Assembly (NCBI RefSeq): GCF_900130065.1
Contig: NZ_FQXV01000012.1
Location: forward strand, 79,730-143,729
Direction of reading: 5' to 3'
DNA from: Sporobacter termitidis DSM 10068
Lineage (GTDB): Bacteria; Bacillota; Clostridia; Oscillospirales; Oscillospiraceae
DNA: 64,000 nucleotides
Positions 53,953 through 62,093 of the stretch are shown one piece after another (within the stretch, counting starts at the first letter, position 1; each line of letters opens with the position of its first letter). The position numbers and the translations under genes were made by a program. The notes under the pieces were generated by a model. The model was not told the origin of the DNA and made no database searches. It worked only from the letters and a program-made list of their open reading frames with translations.

Positions 53953-55845
53953 TCAGATGCCCAGCGCGGCGCGCTTGGCTTCGATGCCGTCGATCATGGC
54001 CTGGACCAGCGTGTCGGGGTTGGTGTTGATGATATAGCCGGCGCCCGTCAGCTTCCTTGTGCCCTCGGTGATGAGCTCCATCATCTGGACGGAACCCTTG
54101 ACCTGCGGCTCGATACCGAGATAGGTGTCGATACCGGTGGAAACGACGTAGTTGGCGATGGCCACGGCCTTTTCGCTCATCCACTCCGGCGCGCAGCCGA
54201 CAACGGGGACCTGCGGGATATCGATACCCCAGTCCTTGGCAATGTCGGTGGCCAGGAGCATCATGCGGCTGATGTCGACGCAGGAGCCCATGTGCAGGAT
54301 CGGCGGGATGCCGACGAGCTCGCAGACGCGCTTCATGCCGGCGCCGCAGAGGTCCTTGGCTTCCTTACGGAGGAGGCCGGCCTTGGCGGCGGCCTGGGCG
54401 GCGCAGCCCGTGGTGATGACGATAATGTCGTTGGCGAGGAGCTTTTTCATGATTTCGATGTGGGAGTGGTCGGGCCGCACCTTCGGGTTATTGCAGCCGA
54501 CGATGGCCACGGCGCCGCGGATGACGCCGGCCTTGATGCAATCGATGAGCGGCTTGTATGTATCACGCTCGTCAACGTGGCTGTTGGTGACGCCGTTTAA
54601 CTCCTTGAGGATCGCTTCGCAGGAATAGCCGACTCTGGCGGGCTGCTTGCGGGTCGGGACACAGATCTTGGCCGGATCGCGCTTGTCGAAGTTGTCGATA
54701 GCCTGGCGGACAAGGTCGCGGCCCTGCTCACGCGCCGTTTCCGGATGGAACTCGACATAGGTGGAGCCGGGGATGCGGGCGATCGGGGAGGTGGTGATGA
54801 ACTTGGTGTGGAAGCACTCGGAGAGGGGGCCCAGCGACGGGAAGATGCACTGCACGTCGACGGTGATCATCTCGACGATGCCGGTGAGCAGCGCGTTCTC
54901 CTGCTGTAGGAAGTTGCCGGCCATCCGGACGCCGTGACGCATGGTGACCTCGTTGGCCGTGCAGCAGAGGCCGGCGATGTTGATGCCCTTGGCGCCCTTG
55001 CTTCTGGCGTAATCAAGCAGGTCCTTGTCCTCGGCGGCGACAACGATCATTTCGGACATCGCCGGGTCATGGCCGTGGACAATGATGTTGACCATGTCCT
55101 TTTCCAGGACGCCCAGGTCGCCTTCCGTATCCTTCGGCATCGGCGTGCCGAACAGGATGTCGGTCATCTCGGTGCCCATCATGGAACCGCCCCAGCCGTC
55201 GGCCATGCCGGTCCGGAGGCCCTGCATGACAAGAGCTTCGGCGTCGGCCGTGTTGCCCATGTGCGTCATGTGCATGGCGGTGGCAATCTCGCGGTCGATG
55301 GCGCGGGGGGCGATGCCCAGATCGTTCCACAGCTTCTGGCGCTCATCGGTGGCGCGATTTAAAAATCTCTGCGTGCCGAAGGGCTTGCCGTATTCCATCA
55401 TGCCGGCCAGCGCGACTTCGTGCGCGATATCGTATATGTCCTTGCCCTCGGTGGGGATATCCCACTCCTTGGCAAGTCTCAGCAGCTTGGCCTCGTCCTT
55501 GACCTGATAGTGGCCGTCCTTCTTTGTGGAGTGCAGGGTGTGGCAGATTTCACGGCCGTGGTCGGAATGCGCCGCGGTGCCGCCGGCGATCATGCGCAGG
55601 TAGTTGCGCCCGGCGATGGCGTTGGCGTCCGCGCCGCAGATGCCGCGCGGCGCTTTGGGGGTGATTCGGCAGGGGCCCATGGAGCAGATACGGCAGCAAA
55701 CGCCGTCTTCACCGAACTTGCACGAAGGCGTCTGGGCCTTCTTTCGGTCTTCCCAGGTCTCTGCGCCGGAGCAGGCCGCACACTCCCTGAGTCTGGCCGT
55801 TTCCGCTTCCATTTGCTCGACTGTTGTGAAGTTGTTCAAATCCAT
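53953..55845 (-). CDS. cooS: Ni-Fe carbon monoxide dehydrogenase catalytic subunit
   Basis: 630 residues, usual for CooS/AcsA. Interconverts CO and CO2 at the Ni-Fe-S C-cluster and supplies CO to ACS. The N-terminal cysteines for the D- and B-clusters are C42, C50, C51, C54 and C59 (SCKFGEDGVCCRICSMGPCR), plus further conserved cysteines in GAGMKRVCEL, MGSCVDISR and VPVVGCAPEW that ligate the C-cluster. ATG 55845 is 12 nt after AAGGAG, slightly long. It is the first gene after a consensus promoter and heads the operon. Confidence 0.97.
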   Translation of the reverse strand: MDLNNFTTVEQMEAETARLRECAACSGAETWEDRKKAQTPSCKFGEDGVCCRICSMGPCRITPKAPRGICGADANAIAGRNYLRMIAGGTAAHSDHGREICHTLHSTKKDGHYQVKDEAKLLRLAKEWDIPTEGKDIYDIAHEVALAGMMEYGKPFGTQRFLNRATDERQKLWNDLGIAPRAIDREIATAMHMTHMGNTADAEALVMQGLRTGMADGWGGSMMGTEMTDILFGTPMPKDTEGDLGVLEKDMVNIIVHGHDPAMSEMIVVAAEDKDLLDYARSKGAKGINIAGLCCTANEVTMRHGVRMAGNFLQQENALLTGIVEMITVDVQCIFPSLGPLSECFHTKFITTSPIARIPGSTYVEFHPETAREQGRDLVRQAIDNFDKRDPAKICVPTRKQPARVGYSCEAILKELNGVTNSHVDERDTYKPLIDCIKAGVIRGAVAIVGCNNPKVRPDHSHIEIMKKLLANDIIVITTGCAAQAAAKAGLLRKEAKDLCGAGMKRVCELVGIPPILHMGSCVDISRMMLLATDIAKDWGIDIPQVPVVGCAPEWMSEKAVAIANYVVSTGIDTYLGIEPQVKGSVQMMELITEGTRKLTGAGYIINTNPDTLVQAMIDGIEAKRAALGI

Positions 55846-55918
55846 ATCGCTACAATTCTCCTTTTGATTATAACACGTAGAAGGCTCCAACTTGTATTTA
55901 CATGTTGACCCAAGATGT

Positions 55919-55947
55919 ATTGTAACAACCTTCACACCGATTGTCAA
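55919..55947 (-). promoter_or_regulatory. Sigma-A promoter of the cooS-acs operon
   Basis: Minus strand: consensus -35 TTGACA, 17-bp spacer, -10 TACAAT, about 75 nt before cooS. This is one of the strongest promoters in the window. Confidence 0.8.
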
Positions 55948-56180
55948 ATATTTAACAAGCGTTTGCAAGATAAAAGTTGATACGTATAAAAACTTTAAAG
56001 ATTCTACAAAATATCGCGTAAAACTCTTTTTTCGACCAAAGAAATAGCACCCTGACGCGCTAAAGCGCCGGGGCGCCGACGGGACGGGGAACGCGGGACG
56101 CCGAGGGCGGCGTCCCCTACGGGGACGAGACAATGGACGATTAATAATCGTTCCCGCCTCTACATGTCATCCCCCGCTCC

Positions 56181-56291
56181 TTATGTCATCCGCCTTCATG
56201 TCATCCGACTTCATGTCATCCGCCTTCATGTCATCCGCTTTCATGCCATCCCCGCCTTCATGCCATCCCCGCCTTCATGCCATCCCCGCCT
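56181..56291 (+). repeat. 15-bp then 17-bp tandem array
   Basis: Four units like TCATGTCATCCGCCT (15 bp), then three of TCATGCCATCCCCGCCT (17 bp). The units resemble the outer end (TGTCATTCCCGC) of the palindrome they abut. Confidence 0.9.
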
Positions 56292-56298
56292 TCACCGT

Positions 56299-56372
56299 TG
56301 TCATTCCCGCGAAGGCGGGAATCCAGGCTCCCCGTGCAGAGAACGTGGATTCCCGCCTTCGCGGGAATGACA
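56299..56372. repeat. 74-bp inverted pair of ATTCCCGCG palindromes
   Basis: Same module as 5059-5132, core CCAGGCTCCCCGTGCAGAG. It is flanked on both sides by tandem arrays. Confidence 0.85.
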
Positions 56373-56410
56373 TGAAGAGCGGGAATGACAACGGGAACGA
56401 GGAAGTTACA

Positions 56411-56510
56411 GCGGTGAACAAGGCATGACAGTGGTGAACAAGGCATGACAACGGTGAACAAGGCATGACAATGGTGAACAAGGCATGACAATGGTGAAGG
56501 CGGGGATGAC
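56411..56510 (+). repeat. 20-bp tandem array
   Basis: Four units of about GTGGTGAACAAGGCATGACA plus a fifth degenerate one ending GGGGATGAC. No spacers. Confidence 0.9.
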
Positions 56511-56600
56511 ATCTATCGTATACTACTGTACACATTGGCCGTCCGCTCTTGCCGGCGCAACACGGCATAAAAAATAAGGGCGGATGCACACAACCCGCCC

Positions 56601-57308
56601 TTATAATTTCTCCTGCGTGTAATAGCCCGACCTAGCGGAAAGCTTGCCGAAGGCTTCGGTGAGATACTGCTTGGCAAAGCCGACCGGCTTGTCGTCGCTG
56701 GCGCGGATCAGGCGGCCGACGACGAGCAGGGGTTTATCCGCGGCCAGGGAAAGCGCGGCGCAGACGTGCTCCGGCGCCGTCTCCATGCCGATGGTCATTT
56801 CGGTATGCAGGGACATGGGCGCAAACCGCTCTTCGAACATGTGCGGGAATTCGGTGAAATGGAGCTCAAACTCGATGCTGGGCACGCCGCGCTCATAGGG
56901 GACAAATTTCTCGTCATAGGCCACCACCCGGTCGTCCCGCTCCAGGATGCGGCGCGTGACGATGGCCATCTGATGCTTTTTGAGCAGCAGCTTTTCCGCC
57001 ACGTCCTTTTCGGGCCGGAGGATGGTGACCTCCTGGAACCGGAAACGGCCGTCCGTCGCGTCGTCCCCGAAGTACAGGGTAAACATCGTGTATTTCGGCG
57101 GCTGGACAAAATAGCCCTTGCCGTGCCACGGCCGCACAAGTCCCTCGCTCTCCAGGACGCCGAGGCTTTTGCGGACGGTGACGCGGCTGGTGCTATAACG
57201 CGCGGCAAGCTCGTTTTCGGAGGGCAGCATATCCTCCGGCTTGTATTCGCCCGTCAGGATACCCTGGCGCAGACGGCCCGATATCTGCAAATACAGCGGC
57301 TCGGCCAT
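56601..57308 (-). CDS. GntR family regulator with UTRA domain
   Basis: 235 residues. The N-terminal winged helix reads PLYLQISGRLRQGIL, LPSENELAARYSTSRVTVRKSLGVLE and GKGYFV. The UTRA effector domain covers about 75-230 (TRRILERDDRVVAYDEKFVP, RLIRASDDKPVGFAKQYL). ATG 57308 follows GGGGGAG; the longer frame has no ribosome site. It starts 1 nt after the corrinoid protein stop, so it likely controls that unit. The ligand is unknown. Confidence 0.92.
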   Translation of the reverse strand: MAEPLYLQISGRLRQGILTGEYKPEDMLPSENELAARYSTSRVTVRKSLGVLESEGLVRPWHGKGYFVQPPKYTMFTLYFGDDATDGRFRFQEVTILRPEKDVAEKLLLKKHQMAIVTRRILERDDRVVAYDEKFVPYERGVPSIEFELHFTEFPHMFEERFAPMSLHTEMTIGMETAPEHVCAALSLAADKPLLVVGRLIRASDDKPVGFAKQYLTEAFGKLSARSGYYTQEKL

Positions 57309-57309
57309 G

Positions 57310-57963
57310 TCAGCTCTCCCCCGCCGTGAGCGCCATGAATTCATGGCAGACCTTCAGGCAGTCCTTGACGCCGGCGCTGTAGGCGTCGGCGCCCATGGCT
57401 TCGGCGGCCTCGGACGTGACGGCGGCGCCGCCGACGATAACGCGGACCTGACCGCGCAGGCCGGCGTCCCTGAGGGCCGCGATGCTCTCCGCCATGCGCA
57501 CCGGCGACGAGGCGATCATCCCGCTGAGGATCAGGATATTCGGCGACTGGGCGCGGACCTCTTCGACGATGCGCTCCGGCGGCACGTCCGTGCCCAGGTC
57601 CGTGACCTCGAAGCCGTTGTGCCGCAAAACGTCCGCGATCACGTTTTTGCCCAGCTCATGGATATCGCCCCTGACGGTGGCCATGACGACCCGGCCGAAG
57701 GAGCTGAACTCCTCGAACCCGTGAAAGACGAGCACCTTGGTCATGACGCTTTTCATGATATGCCCGGCCATGATCAGGTCGGCAATGAAATACTCGCCCG
57801 ATTCGTAGCGCGCATCCACCTGCCGGAGCCCCTCGATCAGCCTTTCGAAAATCTCGTAGGAGGAGACCCCCGCCGACACCAGCTCCACAGAGGACTGCAG
57901 CACCCTCAGCTCGTCGAGGTCGCGCATGCTGTCGACGAGCACCTGTCCAAGCTTCTTCTCCAT
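57310..57963 (-). CDS. Corrinoid-binding methyl carrier protein (MtbC/MttC type)
   Basis: 217 residues. A helical N-terminal cap (about 1-88) is followed by a B12-binding Rossmann domain with D100-x-H102-x-x-G105 (RGDIHELGKNVIA; H102 is the lower cobalt ligand), LILSGMIASS and VIVGGAAVTSEAAEAMGAD. It would carry a methyl group between a substrate methyltransferase and a second acceptor. No methyltransferase gene adjoins it; the UroD-family gene at 44601 or the AcsE/AcsCD system could be partners. It lies between a 76-residue protein and gntR. Confidence 0.92.
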   Translation of the reverse strand: MEKKLGQVLVDSMRDLDELRVLQSSVELVSAGVSSYEIFERLIEGLRQVDARYESGEYFIADLIMAGHIMKSVMTKVLVFHGFEEFSSFGRVVMATVRGDIHELGKNVIADVLRHNGFEVTDLGTDVPPERIVEEVRAQSPNILILSGMIASSPVRMAESIAALRDAGLRGQVRVIVGGAAVTSEAAEAMGADAYSAGVKDCLKVCHEFMALTAGES

Positions 57964-57974
57964 GGTCTTCCCCG

Positions 57975-58205
57975 CTATACTTCCGTCAGGGATATTCTCT
58001 GCCGGAGCCCTTCGGCCTCAATCTCATAAATCCGCGTGGCAGCGGCCTCGTCATAGGCGTCCAGGGTGACGGAAAACTCCTTGAACCTCTCCGCGACATA
58101 ACGGTCGGCATCGTCCGTCTCTATCTCCTCGAAAAAGACGTCGCGCATCTGATTGCCGCTGCATTTGTTGAATATCTCCCAGATCACTTCATACTTCTTT
58201 TTCAT
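57975..58205 (-). CDS. Small protein linked to corrinoid protein, unknown
   Basis: 76 residues, acidic, no membrane segment: KKKYEVIWEIFNKCSGNQMR at the start, then DVFFEEIETDDADRYVAERF and a C-terminal LRQRISLTEV. One cysteine (C15). I do not assign a domain. It is the first gene after a good promoter and lies 11 nt before the corrinoid protein, so it is probably co-made with it and may be a small accessory or assembly factor. Confidence 0.75.
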   Translation of the reverse strand: MKKKYEVIWEIFNKCSGNQMRDVFFEEIETDDADRYVAERFKEFSVTLDAYDEAAATRIYEIEAEGLRQRISLTEV

Positions 58206-58234
58206 AAGCCCTCCGCGTTGTTATCTCTGGTTCC

Positions 58235-58263
58235 ATAGTATCCCGAGCGGGGGCGATAGTCAA
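58235..58263 (-). promoter_or_regulatory. Sigma-A promoter of the corrinoid unit
   Basis: Minus strand: -35 TTGACT, 17-bp spacer, -10 TACTAT, about 30 nt before the 76-residue gene. Confidence 0.75.
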
Positions 58264-58349
58264 CTGTCAATGCGGCCCGGCGGGCGCGGCGGCGTTTTGA
58301 AATGTTTTTTGACATTTTGGCACGACTCGATTATTTTAAATAATAGCAA

Positions 58350-58377
58350 TTGACACAAGGATAACAAGTCTTATAAT
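58350..58377 (+). promoter_or_regulatory. Sigma-A promoter of the His-rich/cooT/cooC2 unit
   Basis: Consensus -35 TTGACA, 16-bp spacer, consensus -10 TATAAT. The predicted leader before 58515 is long, about 130 nt, with room for regulation. Confidence 0.7.
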
Positions 58378-58514
58378 TATTAATGAGGGAATCTCCATAA
58401 TATTTAGTAAATAGTCATGCAAATATCGTATATTCCCGCGAATATCCGGATAATTTCCGTACAAAACACACAGGATGACGTCAGGTAACTGGCCACAGAA
58501 ATCGGAGGTAAAAC

Positions 58515-58832
58515 ATGCACGACCACGACCATAATCAAGACAGCCACCATGAACACGACCACGACCACGCGTCCGGCCACAGCCACGCGGACGAGGCCCA
58601 CGGCCACCATCACGGCGGCCATGACGACCTGCTGAAAACCAAGGAGGAGGCCGCCGCTTTCCTGCAGTACACGCTGCAGCATAACGCGCACCATGACGAG
58701 GAGCTTTCCGGCCTGGTCCACAGCCTGCAGCACCTGTCGCTGGACAAGGCCGCCGGGGAGGTGGCTTCCTGCATCGGCGCGCTGGAGGAGATCAACGCGC
58801 GGCTGGAAGCGGTCCTCAAATCGCTGAAATAA
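58515..58832 (+). CDS. His-rich metal-binding protein, CooJ-like role
   Basis: 105 residues. The first 36 residues contain 15 histidines in HDH, HHEHDHDH and HGHHHGGH patterns. Residues 38-105 form an amphipathic helical bundle (KTKEEAAAFLQYTLQHNAHHDEELSGL, then LEEINARLEAVLKSL). Such arms bind nickel or zinc. It is directly followed by cooT and a cooC gene, the same trio of functions as cooCTJ of Rhodospirillum rubrum, so a nickel store or donor for ACS/CODH is the best guess. CooJ itself has its His tail at the C-terminus. GGAGG precedes the ATG. Confidence 0.85.
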   Translation: MHDHDHNQDSHHEHDHDHASGHSHADEAHGHHHGGHDDLLKTKEEAAAFLQYTLQHNAHHDEELSGLVHSLQHLSLDKAAGEVASCIGALEEINARLEAVLKSLK

Positions 58833-58844
58833 GGAGATATCATT

Positions 58845-59036
58845 ATGTGCCTTTCAAAGGTATATGAAAAAACCGGCGCATCCGAGAAAATGCTTTTGAA
58901 TAATATTCAGAAAATCAGTTTCGAGGGCGACACCATTGTCTTCACCGACCTGCTGGAAAATGAGACACGGATTCAGGGCAAGCTGCTCCTGGCCGATCTC
59001 GTCAACGGCAAGGTCGTGGTGGACGCGGGAAACTAA
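58845..59036 (+). CDS. cooT: CooT family nickel-binding protein
   Basis: 63 residues, the CooT size. It begins MCLSKVY (the Cys2 residue binds nickel in characterised CooT) and shows the small beta-barrel pattern LLNNIQKISFEGDTIVFTDLL then RIQGKLLLADLVNGKVVV. AAGGAG precedes the ATG. It lies 12 nt after the His-rich gene and 39 nt before cooC2. Confidence 0.88.
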   Translation: MCLSKVYEKTGASEKMLLNNIQKISFEGDTIVFTDLLENETRIQGKLLLADLVNGKVVVDAGN

Positions 59037-59075
59037 GCTGTTGAAGCAAAACTCAAAGTATTGGAGGGGCATATC

Positions 59076-59846
59076 ATGAAGCCCATTACGATCGCCGTGG
59101 CCGGCAAAGGCGGCACCGGCAAAACAACAATCTGCGGTATCATCATCGATTACCTCGGCAAAAGCGGCAAGGGCCCGATCCTCGCTGTGGACGCCGATCC
59201 GAACTCCAACCTCAACGAGGTCCTCGGCGTTGAGATGCCGACGACGCTGGGAGAAATCCGCGAAAAAATGCAGTATAAGGACGCCGTGGACGAGTCTCTC
59301 CCACCAAGCATGACCAAGCAGGAGTACACGGAGTTCATGTTCAGCGGCGCCATGGCCGAGGAGGACAATTACGATCTTCTCGTCATGGGCCGGACCCAGG
59401 GCGAGGGCTGCTACTGCTACATCAACGGCGTGCTGAAAGCCCAGATCGACAAGTACAAGAACGGCTACAGCTACATTGTCGTGGACAACGAGGCGGGCCT
59501 GGAGCATATCAGCCGCGGCATCCTGCCGCACATCGACATCCTTCTCCTGGTTTCCGACGCGTCCCGCCGCGGCATCCAGGCCGTCGGGCGCGTGGCCACG
59601 ATGGTGGAGGAGCTGAAGTTAAAGCCCAAGGTCACAAAGCTCATCGTCAACAGGGCGCCCGGCGGCGTGCTGGACGACGGCGTCAAGGAGGAAATCGGCA
59701 AGCAGAACCTCGACCTCATCGGCGTCGTGCCCCAGGACGAGACGGTCTACCGCTACGACGCCGACGGCAAGCCCAGCTCCACCGTGCCGGAGGAGAGTCC
59801 CGTAAAGACGGCGATGAACGAAATCCTCAAAAAGCTCGAGCTGTAA
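59076..59846 (+). CDS. cooC: CODH/ACS nickel-insertion ATPase CooC, copy 2
   Basis: 256 residues, CooC/AcsF type. It has deviant Walker A GKGGTGKTT at 10-18, AVDADPNSNLNEVLG, the metal-binding C-x-C in GEGCYCYIN and VVDNEAGLEHISRG. It differs throughout from copy 1 at 53047. ATG 59076 follows TTGGAGGGG. Placed before the second acsB, it most likely matures that enzyme (an AcsF role). Confidence 0.95.
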   Translation: MKPITIAVAGKGGTGKTTICGIIIDYLGKSGKGPILAVDADPNSNLNEVLGVEMPTTLGEIREKMQYKDAVDESLPPSMTKQEYTEFMFSGAMAEEDNYDLLVMGRTQGEGCYCYINGVLKAQIDKYKNGYSYIVVDNEAGLEHISRGILPHIDILLLVSDASRRGIQAVGRVATMVEELKLKPKVTKLIVNRAPGGVLDDGVKEEIGKQNLDLIGVVPQDETVYRYDADGKPSSTVPEESPVKTAMNEILKKLEL

Positions 59847-59908
59847 ATTTGCAAAACAGAGCTCTCATGTCACAACACATTCACATACAGTTTTAGGAGG
59901 TATCAGCT

Positions 59909-62041
59909 ATGAGCGTATTAACAGATCTGATCTACGCGGGTTCCAATGCGGTCGCAGGGCTGACCGAAGGCGCGGTCAATGACGCCATCGCCAAATACGG
60001 CGCCGAGGCGAAGCTCAGCTTCCCGGACACGGCCTACTTTTTCCCGACGATCTATGCCGCCACAGGCGTCAAGGTCACGAAGCTCGGCGATCTGCCGGCC
60101 TGCGTGGGCGTCCTGAAGAGCCTCATCACAAACAAGGAGGACCTGGGCGACGCGCTGAACGCGGGCCTCGCCACGGCCGTTGGGGCTGAAATCCTGGAAG
60201 GCCTCAAATTTGTAAACGGCGCCAAGCCGTACGAAAACGAGGGCGGCATCGGCTTTGTGCCCGACCCGGTCATCCGCTCTTTGGGCGTGCCGCTCGTGAC
60301 GGGCGACATCCCCGGCGTGGCGGTCGTGCTGGGCAAGGCCGACGACCAGACGCAGCTCGCCATGGTCGTCAAGGAGTACCAGACCAAGGGTCTGCTCACC
60401 TTCCTCATCGGCGACGTCATCGATCAGGCCGCGGCGGCCGGCGTCAAGATGGGCCTCGATTTCCGCGTCGTCCCGCTGGGGCATGACGTCACCGCCGTCA
60501 TCCACGTGGTCACCGTTGCCATCCGCGCGGCGCTCATCTTCGGCGCCGTCCAGCCGGGCGATCTGGCCGGGCTGCTGAAATACACGAAGGAGCGCGTCCC
60601 CGCGTTCGTCAATACCTTCGGCGCGCTGAACGAGGTCGTCGTCTCCGCCGGCGCCGGCGCCATCGCCCTGGGCTTCCCTGTCATCGTGGACGTGGACCTT
60701 GGTGAAAACCAGGTTCCCGGCGCGCTGGAGTCCGTCACCAATCACATGGACACCGTCAAGAAGTCGCTGGAGCTCCGGAGCATCAAGGTCAAGGCCAAGA
60801 ACATCGAGATCTGCATGGGCTTCGCCTCCGCCTTTGAGGGCGAGATCATCCGCAAGAGCGATATGCACGCCGAGTTCTATTCCGGCAACAACCCGACCTG
60901 CGAGCTGGTCGTCATGAGAAATCTCGAGGAGATCGAGGACCACAAGATCACCATTATCGGGCCCGACATCGACGGGACCGCTCCCGTGGAGCTGCCGCTG
61001 GCCACATACGTGGAGGTGGCCGGCAAAAAGATGCAGGCCGACTTCGAGCCCGTCATCGAGCGCAAGGTCCACCACTGGTTCAACTATGTCGAGGGCGTTA
61101 TGCACACCGGGCAGCGCAACCTCATCCGCGTCCGTATCAGCAAGGACGCCTACGCCAAGGGCTTTCGGGTGAAGGATCTGGCCGAGGTCGTCTACCACGA
61201 GGTCATGGACGAGTTCGCCAGCGTCGTGGATAAATGCCAGGTCACCATCGTCACCGATAAGGCGAAGGTCGAAAAAATCCTGAAGGAAGAGGGCATGCCG
61301 CGCTACGCCGCTCGCGATGAGCGGCTGGCCTCCATGACGGACGAGAGCGTCGACACCTTCTACACCTGCACGCTGTGCCAGAGCTTCGCGCCCTCTCACG
61401 CCTGCGTTGTCACTCCGGAGCGCCTCGGCCTCTGCGGCGCCGTCTCCTGGCTGGACGCCAAGGCCACGAAAGAGCTCACGCCGGCCGGCCCCTGCCAGCC
61501 GATCCAGAAAATCGGCTGCCTTGACGAGCGCACCGGCTCTTATACGGAAGTCAACAAGATCATAGGCGAGGCCACCCACGGCGCGCTGGATAAGGTCACG
61601 CTCTACTCCATCCTGGAGGACCCGATGACGAGCTGCGGCTGCTTTGAGTGCATCTGCGGCATCATGCCGGAAGCGGGCGGCGTGATCGTGGCAAACCGCG
61701 AGTACGCCGGCGTCACACCCACGGGCATGACCTTCGGAGAGCTGGCGTCCATGACGGGCGGCGGCGTGCAGACGCCGGGCTTCATGGGCCACGGGCGCCA
61801 CTTCATCTCCTCCAAGAAATTCATCGCGGCCGAGGGCGGCATCGAGCGCATCGTCTGGATGCCCAAGGAGCTGAAGGACGACATTTCCGAGCGCCTGAAC
61901 AAGACGGCCAAGGAGCTGTACGGCATCGACAACTTCTCCGACATGATCTGCGACGAAACGATCGCTGTCGATTCCGAGGGCGTCATGGCGTTCCTCACCT
62001 CGAAGAGCCATCCGGCCCTCAAGCTGGACCCCATCATGTAG
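59909..62041 (+). CDS. acsB: Acetyl-CoA synthase (CODH/ACS alpha), copy 2
   Basis: 710 residues. The three-domain layout and A-cluster ligands are complete: FYTCTLCQSFAPSHAC, LGLCG and MTSCGCFECICG. It is clearly diverged from copy 1 in the N-terminal half (for example GSNAVAGLTEGAVNDAI against GSDEMFALAEAAVTKTI). AGGAGG precedes the ATG. It follows cooT-cooC2 and precedes acsV. Both copies look functional; which one partners CooS is not decidable here. Confidence 0.96.
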   Translation: MSVLTDLIYAGSNAVAGLTEGAVNDAIAKYGAEAKLSFPDTAYFFPTIYAATGVKVTKLGDLPACVGVLKSLITNKEDLGDALNAGLATAVGAEILEGLKFVNGAKPYENEGGIGFVPDPVIRSLGVPLVTGDIPGVAVVLGKADDQTQLAMVVKEYQTKGLLTFLIGDVIDQAAAAGVKMGLDFRVVPLGHDVTAVIHVVTVAIRAALIFGAVQPGDLAGLLKYTKERVPAFVNTFGALNEVVVSAGAGAIALGFPVIVDVDLGENQVPGALESVTNHMDTVKKSLELRSIKVKAKNIEICMGFASAFEGEIIRKSDMHAEFYSGNNPTCELVVMRNLEEIEDHKITIIGPDIDGTAPVELPLATYVEVAGKKMQADFEPVIERKVHHWFNYVEGVMHTGQRNLIRVRISKDAYAKGFRVKDLAEVVYHEVMDEFASVVDKCQVTIVTDKAKVEKILKEEGMPRYAARDERLASMTDESVDTFYTCTLCQSFAPSHACVVTPERLGLCGAVSWLDAKATKELTPAGPCQPIQKIGCLDERTGSYTEVNKIIGEATHGALDKVTLYSILEDPMTSCGCFECICGIMPEAGGVIVANREYAGVTPTGMTFGELASMTGGGVQTPGFMGHGRHFISSKKFIAAEGGIERIVWMPKELKDDISERLNKTAKELYGIDNFSDMICDETIAVDSEGVMAFLTSKSHPALKLDPIM

Positions 62042-62060
62042 TTTTTTACACTGTATATAT

Positions 62061-62083
62061 GTGCCGCCGCCTGGCGGCGGCAC
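62061..62083 (+). promoter_or_regulatory. Stem-loop between acsB2 and acsV
   Basis: Perfect 10-bp stem GTGCCGCCGC / GCGGCGGCAC with a 3-nt loop, 11 nt before the acsV start. It has no U-run, so it may set relative expression or protect the upstream message. Confidence 0.6.
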
Positions 62084-62093
62084 GGGAGTTAAT

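Larger units (their letters stand above)
56048..56600. other. Repeat-rich gap upstream of cooS
   Basis: No credible gene. It contains hairpins of the CGCCCC-type (about 56060-56165), a 15/17-bp tandem array (56181-56291), an inverted pair of ATTCCCGCG palindromes (56299-56372) and a 20-bp tandem array (56411-56510). Confidence 0.7.
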
